A stretch of 64,000 nt of DNA from Nocardia goodfellowii (GCF_017875645.1 NZ_JAGGMR010000001.1:6634001-6698000); one strand, 5' to 3'; shown: positions 16,263-24,660, counted from the stretch's first letter. Program-made: numbers and translations. Notes: generated by a model not told the origin, from the letters alone.

Positions 16263-17504
16263 GTGCACGACCACCGGAAATTGGGCCGAGAACTCGGCTT
16301 GTTCGACAGCGACCCGCTGATGGGGGCCGGGCTGCCGTATTGGTTGCCGGACGGCGCGATCGTGCGCCACAGCCTCGAGGAGTACATCCGCGCCGCGGAA
16401 CGGCAGGCGGGCTATCAGCACGTGTATTCGCCGGTGCTGGGAAAACGCGAACTGTACGAAATCTCTGGGCACTGGGCGCATTACCGCGATGACATGTACC
16501 CCGCGATGGACCTCGGTGGCGAGCAGGTGGTGCTGCGCCCCAGTTTGTGCCCCCATCACGCTTTGATCTACCGGTCCCGCTCGCACAGCTACCGGGAGCT
16601 TCCATTGCGAATGGCGGAGCTCGGCGCGATGTACCGTTCCGAATTATCCGGCGTGCTCGGTGGTTTGACCCGCGTGCGCTGTATCCAACTCAATGACGCG
16701 CACATCTTCTGCACTCTCGACCAGGTAGCCGACGAAGCCGCGGGCGCGCTCGCGATGATCGGCTCCGCCTACCGTGCGATGGGGATCAGCACCGAGCGCT
16801 ACCGGTTGTCACTGCCCGGTGCGGGCGGCAAATACGTTGCGGCACCGGACATGTGGCGGCACGCCAGCAAAATTCTGCGCGAGGTACTCGACCGATCCGG
16901 CGTGCGGTACGAAGCCGTCGAGGGCGAAGCCGCGTTCTACGGCCCGAAAATCGATGTCCAGGTGCGTGATCACGCCGGCCGCGAGTCCACCCTGTCCACC
17001 GTCCAGGTCGACTTCTATCAGCCCGAACAGTTCGGGCTGCACTACACCGGTGCCGACGGCGCCAAACACCGCCCGGTCATGGTGCACCGCAGCATAATCG
17101 GCAGCGTCGAGCGTGCGGTCGCCCACCTGATCGAACAGCACGGCGGCGCCTTCCCCGCTTGGCTGGCCCCGGTGCAGGCAGTGCTATTGCCGATATCCGC
17201 AGCCGAAGCGGCCGCGGCCGCCGCACTTCGTGACCGATTCCTCGAAGCCGGTGTGCGCGTGCGAATGATGGACGCGGAAGCGGGCAGCCTGGCCGCACGC
17301 GTACGGGAAACCCGCCTCGTGCCCTACCAGCTCATCCTCGGCCCCGCCGAAACCGCGAACGACGAAGTAGCCATCCGGCTGCGCGACGGACGCCGCATAC
17401 CCGCCCAACCGGCGCACGACGCGCTGGCACGTATCCGTGCGACTATCGAAAACCGCGACACCGCTCTGTGGCCGGAGTTACGGCCGCGCTCTCGAATACT
17501 TTGA
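16263..17504 (+). CDS. short threonyl-tRNA synthetase lacking TGS and editing domains
   Basis: The 413-residue class II synthetase starts at the catalytic core (DHRKLGRELGLF, GLPYWLPDGAIVR, ISGHWAHYRDDMYP) and ends with an anticodon-binding domain (about 300-400). Bacterial ThrRS is normally about 640-690 residues with N-terminal TGS and editing domains; both are absent. The zinc ligands are present as Cys96 (LCPHH), His147 (DAHIF) and His275 (MVHRS). The 51-residue Cys-His spacing equals that of E. coli ThrRS, so activity is likely. It has a GTG start with a strong GGGAGGAG site. Upstream lies a Thr leader peptide plus terminator. It is probably a second, inducible ThrRS, perhaps tolerant of a ThrRS inhibitor; that role is inference. 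Confidence 0.88.
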   Translation: MHDHRKLGRELGLFDSDPLMGAGLPYWLPDGAIVRHSLEEYIRAAERQAGYQHVYSPVLGKRELYEISGHWAHYRDDMYPAMDLGGEQVVLRPSLCPHHALIYRSRSHSYRELPLRMAELGAMYRSELSGVLGGLTRVRCIQLNDAHIFCTLDQVADEAAGALAMIGSAYRAMGISTERYRLSLPGAGGKYVAAPDMWRHASKILREVLDRSGVRYEAVEGEAAFYGPKIDVQVRDHAGRESTLSTVQVDFYQPEQFGLHYTGADGAKHRPVMVHRSIIGSVERAVAHLIEQHGGAFPAWLAPVQAVLLPISAAEAAAAAALRDRFLEAGVRVRMMDAEAGSLAARVRETRLVPYQLILGPAETANDEVAIRLRDGRRIPAQPAHDALARIRATIENRDTALWPELRPRSRIL

Positions 17505-17555
17505 GCGACAACCGCTTTGGAGCGCAACCCCGACTCGTCCCACCCGCCTGGCCCG

Positions 17556-17783
17556 TCAGGCGGCGAAGACGGCGCGTACGACGGACTCGTCTCCGTCGAT
17601 CTCGACCAGTCCCAGGGTCCGGGCGTCGCTCAAGGTGAGGGCGCCCGCGGCGGGGGCGAGGACGTAGGAGGGGTCGGCGCGGACGGTGGCGTCCAGGGCG
17701 CGGCCGTCATGCGGGCCGACTTCGAAACCGGAGCTGGTCGCGTGGAGGTGGAAAGGGCGGTCGCCGAGGTCGAGGCGGGCCTG
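17556..17783 (-). pseudogene. C-terminal remnant with SCP2-like sterol-carrier domain (HxlR-type regulator tail?)
   Basis: About 75 residues from QARLDLGDRPFHLHATSSG to ESVVRAVFAA resemble the SCP2-like C-terminal domain attached to many actinobacterial HxlR regulators (dyad of ATVRADPSYVLAPAAGALTL and EIDGDE). Upstream of about 17783 the frame is non-homologous and instead antisense to a hydrolase fragment. The N-terminal half, including any DNA-binding domain, is missing. Confidence 0.6.
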
Positions 17784-17789
17784 CCCGAC

Positions 17790-17979
17790 GTCGCCGATCT
17801 GCCGACGCTGATCGTGTGGGGCGACGCCGACATCGCCTTCCGCCGTGAGGAACGCGAGCGCCTGGAAGCGACGTTCACCGATCACAAGACCGTAATCGTC
17901 GAGGGCGCCGGGGACATACGTGGAATCCGACGAGCCCGAGGAGTTTGTCGCCGCTATCCGCGAGTGGACAGCGTCGTAG
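17790..17979 (+). pseudogene. C-terminal remnant of an alpha/beta hydrolase, frameshifted
   Basis: VADLPTLIVWGDADIAFRRE and ATFTDHKTVIVEGAG are the standard C-terminal strands of an alpha/beta hydrolase around the acid residue. After GAG the frame is broken; shifting by one base restores VESDEPEEFVAAIREWTAS and a TAG at 17977. The first about 200 residues are absent, and the fragment abuts the oppositely oriented SCP2 remnant at about 17785. Confidence 0.65.
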
Positions 17980-18112
17980 TCGAGATGCGACTCGTGGCCG
18001 CCAGACATGCCGATGGGCACCGCGGCGAAAAGGGAGTGCGGGATCGGTGGGGCCTTCCGTAGGCTGACGCCACCAGCCTTCGTGGGGAGGCTTTCTCGGG
18101 GGAGGAGAAATC

Positions 18113-18391
18113 ATGGTGTTCATCACGATCATCGGGGTGATCAGTGTTTTCGGTGCGGTCGTCGGCTTCGCGAGTGGGGATTGGGGCTTCGGATTCAGCT
18201 GCCTCGGGTTCGCGGTTGTCACGGTGATCATCGCCGGTGCTGTGCGTGACACCGGCAGCGGGCGTGCCCGCACGCGGGGGCGTTCCGGATCCTGGCGTGC
18301 GGGTAGCGGCATCCTCGGCAGCTCCGGCGGCGATAGCGATTCCGGGAGTGACGGCGGCGGTTGTGGTGGCGGTTGTGGCGGTGGCGGCTGA
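18113..18391 (+). CDS. small membrane protein with Gly/Cys-rich tail
   Basis: The 92-residue product has two hydrophobic segments (about 2-22 and 27-45), a basic Arg/Gly linker and a C-terminal tail GGGCGGGCGGGG preceded by Ser/Asp/Gly. GGAGGAG precedes the ATG by 6 bp. The two evenly spaced Cys in poly-Gly could be lipidated, metal-binding or disulfide-forming. The family is not recognised. Similar Gly/Cys tails occur in small actinobacterial membrane proteins of unknown role. Confidence 0.72.
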   Translation: MVFITIIGVISVFGAVVGFASGDWGFGFSCLGFAVVTVIIAGAVRDTGSGRARTRGRSGSWRAGSGILGSSGGDSDSGSDGGGCGGGCGGGG

Positions 18392-18458
18392 GTAACGCGA
18401 CATTCGCGTTTGGCAGAGTGGGCACCGAGACCGTGGAGATGGCGACAAGGAGCAGAAC

Positions 18459-19106
18459 GTGATCGATATTCCCTGTAGAGCGGTACTTTTCGATTGCGAT
18501 GGCGTCCTGGTCGATTCGGTCGACAGCGGTGAACGCGCCTGGCGGCAGTGGTCGGGTGAGTACGGCCTGGACTCGGCGCTGGTCCTCGACGGCATCCACG
18601 GCCGCCGCTCAGCGGACACGGTAGCCCTGTTCCTGCCGCCTGAACTGCGCCACGACGCCCTCGCGAGAATCGAGACCATCGAGATCGACCAAGCCGTCGA
18701 TACCCGGCCGATCTCCGGCGCACGGCAGTTGCTCGACCAGCTCACACCGCACTGGGCCGTGGTCACCTCGGCCTCCGCACCGTTGCTGACGGCCCGGTTG
18801 ACCGCGACCGGCTTGCCGACCCCGCCGATCGTGATCACCGCCGGCGAGGTTCAGGTGGGCAAGCCGGCTCCCGAGGGCTACCTGTTGGCGGCGGACAAAC
18901 TCGGCGTACCGATCCAGAACTGCGTCATCGTGGAAGACAGTGCGACCGGTATCCGAGCCGCTGCCGCGGCCGGCCCCGCTCGCATTATCGGAGTCGGGGA
19001 GGCCGCGAAGGACAGCGCGGCCCACCTCGTGGTCCGCGATCTGACCGGCATCAGCCGGACGTCCACCGGACTGCGCATCGACGCCCGGGTGATATTGCGT
19101 GGCTGA
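18459..19106 (+). CDS. HAD-superfamily phosphatase (beta-phosphoglucomutase/GPP-like)
   Basis: The 215-residue product shows all HAD motifs: FDCDGVLVDS (motif I, nucleophile Asp), VVTSAS (motif II), K in VGKPAPEGY (motif III) and VEDSATGI (motif IV). The cap lies between motifs I and II. Such enzymes dephosphorylate small sugar or polyol phosphates; the substrate is unknown. A GTG start with AAGGAG at good spacing was chosen. Confidence 0.9.
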   Translation: MIDIPCRAVLFDCDGVLVDSVDSGERAWRQWSGEYGLDSALVLDGIHGRRSADTVALFLPPELRHDALARIETIEIDQAVDTRPISGARQLLDQLTPHWAVVTSASAPLLTARLTATGLPTPPIVITAGEVQVGKPAPEGYLLAADKLGVPIQNCVIVEDSATGIRAAAAAGPARIIGVGEAAKDSAAHLVVRDLTGISRTSTGLRIDARVILRG

Positions 19107-19143
19107 AAGGCGATGAGCCGCAACCCAACTGAGCGCAGGCTGG

Positions 19144-19776
19144 TCAGTACATGCTGGAATGGCCGTAGACGGCGAACGTGTCTTCATCCCGTCTGACGAT
19201 CCGATAGGGCCGCCATCCCGTGGCCAGTGCTGGATTGAGCAAGTTGAGCTGCACGCGCGGTGGGTTCCGGCTGCCGCCCCAATCGCGTTGCAGCTCGGTG
19301 TATCCGGCGGCGACGTTGTCCGCGAGCATGGTGGCGATCCAGCGAGGGAGGTCGTCGTCGCTGATGTCGAGGACCTCTCGCGCGCCCCAGGCCTCCGATA
19401 TCTCGAGGAAGTCGCGTTGGATGGCCGCGCCGTCGGCAGTCGGTAGCCGTCGCGCGTCGCTCATGATCAGGTTCGCTCGCCCGGACGCTCGCGAAGCGGA
19501 TATCTCGTCATCGCGGACGACCGCACCCGTTCGCCTCGATGTTTGCCGCACCCGAACCACATGGTCGTCCTGTAGCACCAGGTCGGTGTCGACGCCGCGT
19601 GGTTTGTTGCGGTAACTCCAGAAGCGTTGCCGTGGCGGCTTTCCACCGCTCACGGAGCTGTAACTCGACGACAAGTCCTCGGCACCGGTTTCGCTTTTCG
19701 GGCTGCCCAGCAAGGCGACAACCTGAGCGGCGCTCATTCCAGGGGCGATCTGGTCACGGGTTTTCCGGCCGAACAC
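19144..19776 (-). CDS. hypothetical protein with BamE/SmpA-like GMSxxQVxxLLGxP motif
   Basis: The product is about 210 residues. The N-terminus carries RDQIAPGMSAAQVVALLGSPKS, a motif typical of SmpA/BamE-like small domains, followed by a beta-rich segment (RFWSYRNKPRGVDTDLVLQDDHVVRV). The C-terminal half (about 100-210) is unrecognised. AGGAGG ends only 1 bp before an ATG at 19782 but 7 bp before the in-frame GTG at 19776, so I prefer the GTG. No signal peptide is visible, so it is probably cytoplasmic. Confidence 0.7.
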   Translation of the reverse strand: MFGRKTRDQIAPGMSAAQVVALLGSPKSETGAEDLSSSYSSVSGGKPPRQRFWSYRNKPRGVDTDLVLQDDHVVRVRQTSRRTGAVVRDDEISASRASGRANLIMSDARRLPTADGAAIQRDFLEISEAWGAREVLDISDDDLPRWIATMLADNVAAGYTELQRDWGGSRNPPRVQLNLLNPALATGWRPYRIVRRDEDTFAVYGHSSMY

Positions 19777-19914
19777 GTCCATACCTCCTGGTCGAGGGGA
19801 TCGTCGATTCGACCATACAGGCGAGCGCGCTGGGGTTTTCGCGGTTGACGAATTGTGTGGACGTTCGCTCAGCGGATAGGGCGCGGTGGTTGTCACTCTT
19901 GCCTCGTCGGCCGC

Positions 19915-21003
19915 CTAGGCGGATGCGAACCGACCCGCCAACCCACGCAGCGGCAGGTCCGCGCTGGTGAGGATGCCCGGGGGTGCGGCCACCACCGATC
20001 GGATCGCGTTGAGGGCGGGCAGTCCGGTGACGGTCATGCCGATGGCGGCGAAGGAATCCGGATCGGACAGGTCGATACCGGGTTTCGGGAAGATCATGTG
20101 TTTGCTGTAGATACACGGGTCGCCCGTTATCTTGGTGACATAGCAGCCCTTCACGTCCCATTTCGGGGCCGTATGGGGGGTCATCTGCCATTCCAGATGG
20201 GATTCGATCCGCGGTACGCCGTCGACGATGCCCTGATATTTGATGTAGTTGGCGCCGAGTGAACCTTCGGGCAGGGTGTACCAGCCGAGGTCGACATCCC
20301 TTGTGCACGCGCCGAGTTCGTAACTGAAGGTGACATCGTCCAGCTCGAGACCGAAACAGTCGGCCATCAGATATACCGAGTCGGCGAAGACCCGGGTGAA
20401 TTTCTCGAGCGAGGCAGGGATCGTGGGGTCGTCGACAGGCCGGCCGTAGCCGACTTCGATCCAGGTCCGCACGGAATGGTGGCAGGACACGTCGACCGAT
20501 TCGATGACGGTGACGTTTTCGATCTCGGCCACGTCGCAGGAGTGGGCGACCCCGAGGATCTGGCACAGGCCGGGATTCATGCCGGTGCCGTAGAACGTGG
20601 AACCCCCGCGTTCGCAGGCGGCCCGCAGTACCTCGGTGACCGGCTTACCCGAGGGGTGCGGATGGTTCCGGTCACGATGGTGGCCGGTGATCCAGTCGGC
20701 CGTGGTCACGATATCGATGCCCGCCTCGAGGACGCGTTCGTAGAGAGCCTCGTCGGGGAACACGCCGTGGAAGGTCACGACATCCGGTCGGGCCGCGATG
20801 ATTTCCTCGACCGTGCCGGTGGCGCGCACGCCGATCGGCGGCAGACCGGCGAGTTCCCCGGCATCGCGGCCGATCTTCTCCGGTGTGTAGCAGTGCAGTC
20901 CGATCAACTCCAGATCCGGATGTCTGCCGATACGTTTGATCATTTCGGTGCCGACATTGCCTGTGGCGACCTGGAATACGCGGATCTGCTGCTGGGTGCT
21001 CAT
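19915..21003 (-). CDS. DapB-fold NAD(P)-dependent dehydrogenase (2,4-diaminopentanoate dehydrogenase-like)
   Basis: The 362-residue product has an N-terminal Rossmann domain (FQVATGNVGTEMIKRI, then DVVTFHGVFPDEALYERVLEAGIDIVTTADWI) and a dihydrodipicolinate-reductase-like C-terminal domain, longer than true DapB (about 250). Related enzymes oxidise or reduce amine or imine substrates. It starts 18 bp after the Rieske oxygenase stop on the same strand, so the two probably act on one substrate. The substrate cannot be told from sequence. Confidence 0.82.
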   Translation of the reverse strand: MSTQQQIRVFQVATGNVGTEMIKRIGRHPDLELIGLHCYTPEKIGRDAGELAGLPPIGVRATGTVEEIIAARPDVVTFHGVFPDEALYERVLEAGIDIVTTADWITGHHRDRNHPHPSGKPVTEVLRAACERGGSTFYGTGMNPGLCQILGVAHSCDVAEIENVTVIESVDVSCHHSVRTWIEVGYGRPVDDPTIPASLEKFTRVFADSVYLMADCFGLELDDVTFSYELGACTRDVDLGWYTLPEGSLGANYIKYQGIVDGVPRIESHLEWQMTPHTAPKWDVKGCYVTKITGDPCIYSKHMIFPKPGIDLSDPDSFAAIGMTVTGLPALNAIRSVVAAPPGILTSADLPLRGLAGRFASA

Positions 21004-21021
21004 GGGGGACAGTGCCTTCCG

Positions 21022-22005
21022 TCATCGAGTCGCGGGATAGAACTGCGCGGCCCAGTGCCGGAGCGCTTTGAATCCCTCGAATTCCTTCTGGGACAACCCG
21101 GGTGGGTCGGAGTAGCGCTGGTGCGCCCAGATGTGGATGTCGGCTTCGAATTGCGCGATAACGGCCTGGGCGAGCTGCTGCGCCTTGGCCGCCGCGTCGG
21201 TTCGTTGCGCACCGGACGGCCGCCCGATCCAGACCGAGAAACGCACGTCGGAGGTTTCGTCGTCGACCGGGGTGACCGCCGACAGCGTGCGATTGTCGAT
21301 CATGCCCCAGCTCTTGGTGACCGCCGCGCCGAGTCCGGCGTTGATCGCCTGCACGCCGCTGTTGATCTCGCCGGCCGCGGTGTCGTCGAAGGCGATCGTG
21401 AAATCCACGTAGGCGACCGGCTTGTCGAAATTCTGGCGGGTGAACGTCGGGATGATCGGGACCTTGTGCACATACTTGAAATGCGCGAAGTCCACCCCGT
21501 TCTCCATGATGTATTGCGGGTGCAGCTCGAGCCGTTCCCGGTACAGCGTGGAGTGCGGATACGCCGGGAAGTAGTCCGCGGCACTTTTCCCGTCGTCGAA
21601 TCCGGTGAATACATCAGGTATTTCGAAGTGCGGGGGACGTCCATCGACGTCGTGCCAGATCCAGATCGATTCGTTGCGCTCCACCACCGGGTAGCTGCGG
21701 ATGCGCCTGCCCTTGTTGGGGTGGTTCTCGTACGGAACACGGACATTTCGGCCTTCGCGATTCCATTCCCAGCCGTGAAAAGGGCATACGATGCGGTCGC
21801 CTTCGACGTGCCCGCCGAACCCGAGGTGCGCGCCGAGGTGTTCACAGTAGGCGTCCATCACCGCGACCTCACCCGCTTCCGACCGCCACGCGATCAGGTC
21901 GCGCCCGAAGTAGGTCATCCGGTGCACCGCACCGACACCGACCTCGGCCGACCATGCGACCTGAAACCACCCGGTCGGCCGCATCGATAGTGGGGGTTTT
22001 GCCAT
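21022..22005 (-). CDS. Rieske [2Fe-2S] non-heme iron oxygenase
   Basis: The 327-residue product has Rieske ligands in YCEHLGAHLGFGG and VCPFHGWEW (about 53-80) and the mononuclear-iron triad in NGVDFAHFKYVH (about 170-181). GGAGG precedes the ATG by 7 bp. It would hydroxylate or desaturate a bulky hydrophobic ring. The DFAHFKYVH region recalls steroid-type (KshA/Daf36-like) oxygenases, but I cannot assign a substrate. A reductase partner is not encoded nearby. It is divergent from a TetR gene with a perfect operator between them and is followed by a DapB-like dehydrogenase. Confidence 0.88.
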   Translation of the reverse strand: MAKPPLSMRPTGWFQVAWSAEVGVGAVHRMTYFGRDLIAWRSEAGEVAVMDAYCEHLGAHLGFGGHVEGDRIVCPFHGWEWNREGRNVRVPYENHPNKGRRIRSYPVVERNESIWIWHDVDGRPPHFEIPDVFTGFDDGKSAADYFPAYPHSTLYRERLELHPQYIMENGVDFAHFKYVHKVPIIPTFTRQNFDKPVAYVDFTIAFDDTAAGEINSGVQAINAGLGAAVTKSWGMIDNRTLSAVTPVDDETSDVRFSVWIGRPSGAQRTDAAAKAQQLAQAVIAQFEADIHIWAHQRYSDPPGLSQKEFEGFKALRHWAAQFYPATR

Positions 22006-22040
22006 GGTCTTGTCCTCCGTCGTGCGGGAGCGCCTTGATC

Positions 22041-22077
22041 GTAGAACCCTCTTCGATACTATGCAAGAGGGTTCTAC
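22041..22077. promoter_or_regulatory. TetR operator: 13-bp perfect inverted repeat
   Basis: GTAGAACCCTCTT (22041-22053) and AAGAGGGTTCTAC (22065-22077) are perfect inverted arms separated by 11 bp (CGATACTATGC). The element lies between the divergent Rieske oxygenase and TetR genes, and its centre contains a TACTAT -10-like hexamer. It is long enough for one or two TetR dimers. Confidence 0.8.
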
Positions 22078-22141
22078 GAAAATGGAAAGGCACCTGCCCC
22101 AGGAGATTTCAGCAGTCCCGGAGCTGGCTAGGATGCACGCG

Positions 22142-22759
22142 ATGACCGATCCGGGAACGACAGGCAGGCGCAGCAACAAACGCGGTATCGCCACGCGCGA
22201 GAACATGCTCGAAGCCGCCCTGCGGGCACTGGCCACCGGCGACCCGGCGGCGGCCTCGGGCAACCGGATAGCCAAGGAGATCGGCGCCACCTGGGGTGTC
22301 GTGAAGTACCAGTTCGGTGACGTCGACGGGCTATGGGCCGCGGTGCTGCGCCGCACGGCCGAACGCCGCGGCGACCTCCCCGTCCGCGTCGACCCCACCG
22401 CATCCCTGCGCGAACGCGTCACGGGCATCATCGAATTGATGTACACCGGCCTCAGCTCACCCGACTCCCGCGCCATCGAAACGCTGCGGGCCGCTCTCCC
22501 CCGCGATCCGGCCGAACTGGAACGTCTCTATCCGCGCACCGCCGCGGAACTCGCGTCGTGGAAGCCGCTCTGGCACGACGCCTGCCAGAAAGCCTTCGCC
22601 GACTTGGACATCGACCCGCGGCGCATCCGCGAGATGGCGGCCCTGATCCCCGGCGCGATGCGCGGCCTCGTCTCCGAGAAGCAACTCGGCACCTACGCCG
22701 ATCTGGACGAGGCGCGCCGCGGCCTGATCAACGCCATCGTCGCCTACCTGGAGCCCTAG
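22142..22759 (+). CDS. TetR-family regulator
   Basis: The product is about 205 residues with an N-terminal TetR helix-turn-helix (TRENMLEAALRALA, then GNRIAKEIGATWGVVKYQFGDVDGLWAAVL) and a helical ligand domain (about 75-200). The ATG giving MTDPGTTG is chosen; in-frame ATGs at 22133 and 22082 are alternatives, and the last would place the ribosome site inside the operator arm. It probably represses the divergent Rieske/DapB-like operon through the 22041-22077 inverted repeat. Confidence 0.87.
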   Translation: MTDPGTTGRRSNKRGIATRENMLEAALRALATGDPAAASGNRIAKEIGATWGVVKYQFGDVDGLWAAVLRRTAERRGDLPVRVDPTASLRERVTGIIELMYTGLSSPDSRAIETLRAALPRDPAELERLYPRTAAELASWKPLWHDACQKAFADLDIDPRRIREMAALIPGAMRGLVSEKQLGTYADLDEARRGLINAIVAYLEP

Positions 22760-22928
22760 CCAGGGCTCATCACAGCGCCGAAAGCGAGTCCGGTCAGCTT
22801 GGGCGCTGTCCCCTGAATCCGGCGGGTCGTCCGGGGCGAGACCGACGGATCCACCCAGTAGCCGATCGGGGGCATACTGGTCTGGGTCGGTAGTTCCCGA
22901 GCAAGACTCCACACCAGGAGGTATCTCG

Positions 22929-23204
22929 ATGGAGCGTCACCAAGATCTCTCGCAGGATGCGCGGCGTAAGGCCGGCGACGAGAGCGCCGCGGCCCAGCGC
23001 GCCGAACGCCACGACCAGATGACGGACATGAACCTCATCCGCGCCGAGTCCGGCGGCGACTACGAGCCGCCGACCCGCGCGGACATGGAAGGCCGGATCG
23101 ACCGCGAGCGCAAGACCACGCCGCGCGAAGACCGCCATGCCGCCAAGTCCTCGACCCATGACGCGACCCGGGTCGCCAACACCGACCTCGACGAAGGCTC
23201 CTGA
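22929..23204 (+). CDS. small highly charged hypothetical protein
   Basis: The 91-residue product has no hydrophobic segment and is rich in Arg, Asp, Glu, Ala and Thr (for example RKAGDESAAAQRAERHDQM). It is probably intrinsically disordered. AGGAGG precedes the ATG by 7 bp, and codon use matches the neighbours, so I accept it as a gene. The family is not recognised; a stress-associated or nucleic-acid-associated role would be guesswork. Confidence 0.65.
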   Translation: MERHQDLSQDARRKAGDESAAAQRAERHDQMTDMNLIRAESGGDYEPPTRADMEGRIDRERKTTPREDRHAAKSSTHDATRVANTDLDEGS

Positions 23205-23340
23205 GCGCGGACGCCCAGCCTGATCAGGCGAGGTGCCGGTTCGCGCACCGCAGATAGCCAAAAATCGCCGTTGACCAGGGAAAGTCGGGCTTCTCACTTT
23301 CATGTGCGAGCGCGGCTCCCGACTCCCTACCGTCGGTGGC

Positions 23341-24039
23341 ATGACAGAGAAGACGATCCCCAGATTGATGGCCCGGTCGATCGACCCGGTAGCCGATTTC
23401 TATACCGCGCTGGGGTTCGAGACCACGTTCCGCCAGCGGGCCCCCTACCAGTTCTTGAGCGTGCGGCGGCATGGTATCGAACTGAACTTCTACGGCGACA
23501 AGAACTTCGATCCGGCATCGTCCACGCATGGCTGCCTGATCGACACCGATGACGTCGACTACCTGTACGCGGTATTCACCGAAGGGTTGCGCAACGCTTA
23601 CGGGTCGGTCCCCACCCAGGGGTGCCCGCGGGTGGGCACGTTGAAGGACGTGAGCTATGGCATGCGGCAGTTCCTGGTGATCGATCCCGGTGGGAACACC
23701 CTCCAGATCGCGCAGCCGATCAGCGAGAACCAGGAACACCGGCCATTGCCGAAGGGGACGTTCGACCGGGCCATCCACATGGGCGCGTTGTTCGCGGATT
23801 CGAAGCAGGACTTGGCGCTGGCGGTGCGGGTGCTCGATCGGGCGCTGCACCGGACCGACGAGGAGCCGACCGCGGTCCAGTTGGTGAAGCTGCTGGTGCT
23901 GCGGGCCGACGTGGCGGTCCGGCAAGACGAGCCGGAATTGGCGCGGCAGTTGCTTGCCCGTGTCATCTCCGCGGAGGTCAGCGGGCCGGAACTAGCTGAT
24001 GATCTCCGGCGGGCCGCGGAGCTTCGAGCCGGGCTGTGA
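23341..24039 (+). CDS. VOC (glyoxalase/bleomycin-resistance fold) protein with helical C-terminal extension
   Basis: The 232-residue product has an N-terminal VOC domain (about 5-125; RSIDPVADFYTALGFETTFRQ, FLVIDPGGNTLQIAQP). The C-terminal region (about 130-232) is predicted helical and TPR-like (LALAVRVLDRAL, VKLLVLRADVAVRQDEPELARQLL). A stand-alone VOC protein is about 120-150 residues, so this is an extended form. It may bind or detoxify a small hydrophobic compound. The substrate is unknown. Confidence 0.82.
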   Translation: MTEKTIPRLMARSIDPVADFYTALGFETTFRQRAPYQFLSVRRHGIELNFYGDKNFDPASSTHGCLIDTDDVDYLYAVFTEGLRNAYGSVPTQGCPRVGTLKDVSYGMRQFLVIDPGGNTLQIAQPISENQEHRPLPKGTFDRAIHMGALFADSKQDLALAVRVLDRALHRTDEEPTAVQLVKLLVLRADVAVRQDEPELARQLLARVISAEVSGPELADDLRRAAELRAGL

Positions 24040-24118
24040 CATCGACCCAGCGCCGGACAGCAGCATCGGTATTACCGTATGTTCCGCGGCGCTGGGTTCA
24101 GTTTGTGCCGAGCGCGAC

Positions 24119-24436
24119 CTACGCCTGGATAACTTCGACTTTCACCAGTGCGTTCAGCGAATCGCAACTCGCCCACGACTGGTTCTGCCCGTATTGCACC
24201 GGGCCGTACTTCCAATAGGTGAACGGGACAGGCCACGCAACGCAGGTGAGCTTCACCTGATGCCAGGTCGGCAACTCGCAATTGGCCATTCCGCCGGTGT
24301 TGAAGATGTTGTAAACGTGACAATTGGCTTGCCACACCGGTACGTCCGCCTGGGCCATGCCGCCACCGGCGAGTACAGTGGCCGCAGCCGCGCTGGCCAC
24401 GGCGGCACCGGCAACTAGCCGCTTCGCAGATAGCAT
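24119..24436 (-). CDS. small secreted protein with four Cys
   Basis: The 105-residue product has an Ala-rich Sec signal peptide (KRLVAGAAVASAAAATVLAGG, cleavage after about AQA) and a mature domain of about 73 residues with four Cys and many aromatic residues (VWQANCHVYNIF, VAWPVPFTYWKYGP). AGGAGG lies 6-7 bp before the ATG, clearly deciding the start over the longer frame. Two disulfides are plausible. The family is not recognised. Confidence 0.78.
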   Translation of the reverse strand: MLSAKRLVAGAAVASAAAATVLAGGGMAQADVPVWQANCHVYNIFNTGGMANCELPTWHQVKLTCVAWPVPFTYWKYGPVQYGQNQSWASCDSLNALVKVEVIQA

Positions 24437-24660
24437 TTCGAACCTCCTGAATTGATGTTGTCTGAAACACATCGCGAACGGTTGATACTTGTTACTCCAA
24501 CCTGCCGTGACGTGCACCGATCCATTCCGGCATCCGCGTAGCTATTGATGCGAATACCCGGTGGAAACGCTTTCCGCTAGCCCTCTGCGGGGCATATCGA
24601 CGGCGACGGTTGAGTGCCGCAGTGTCGTGCTTCGGCCTGCCCACCGGGCTGTGCACGCGG

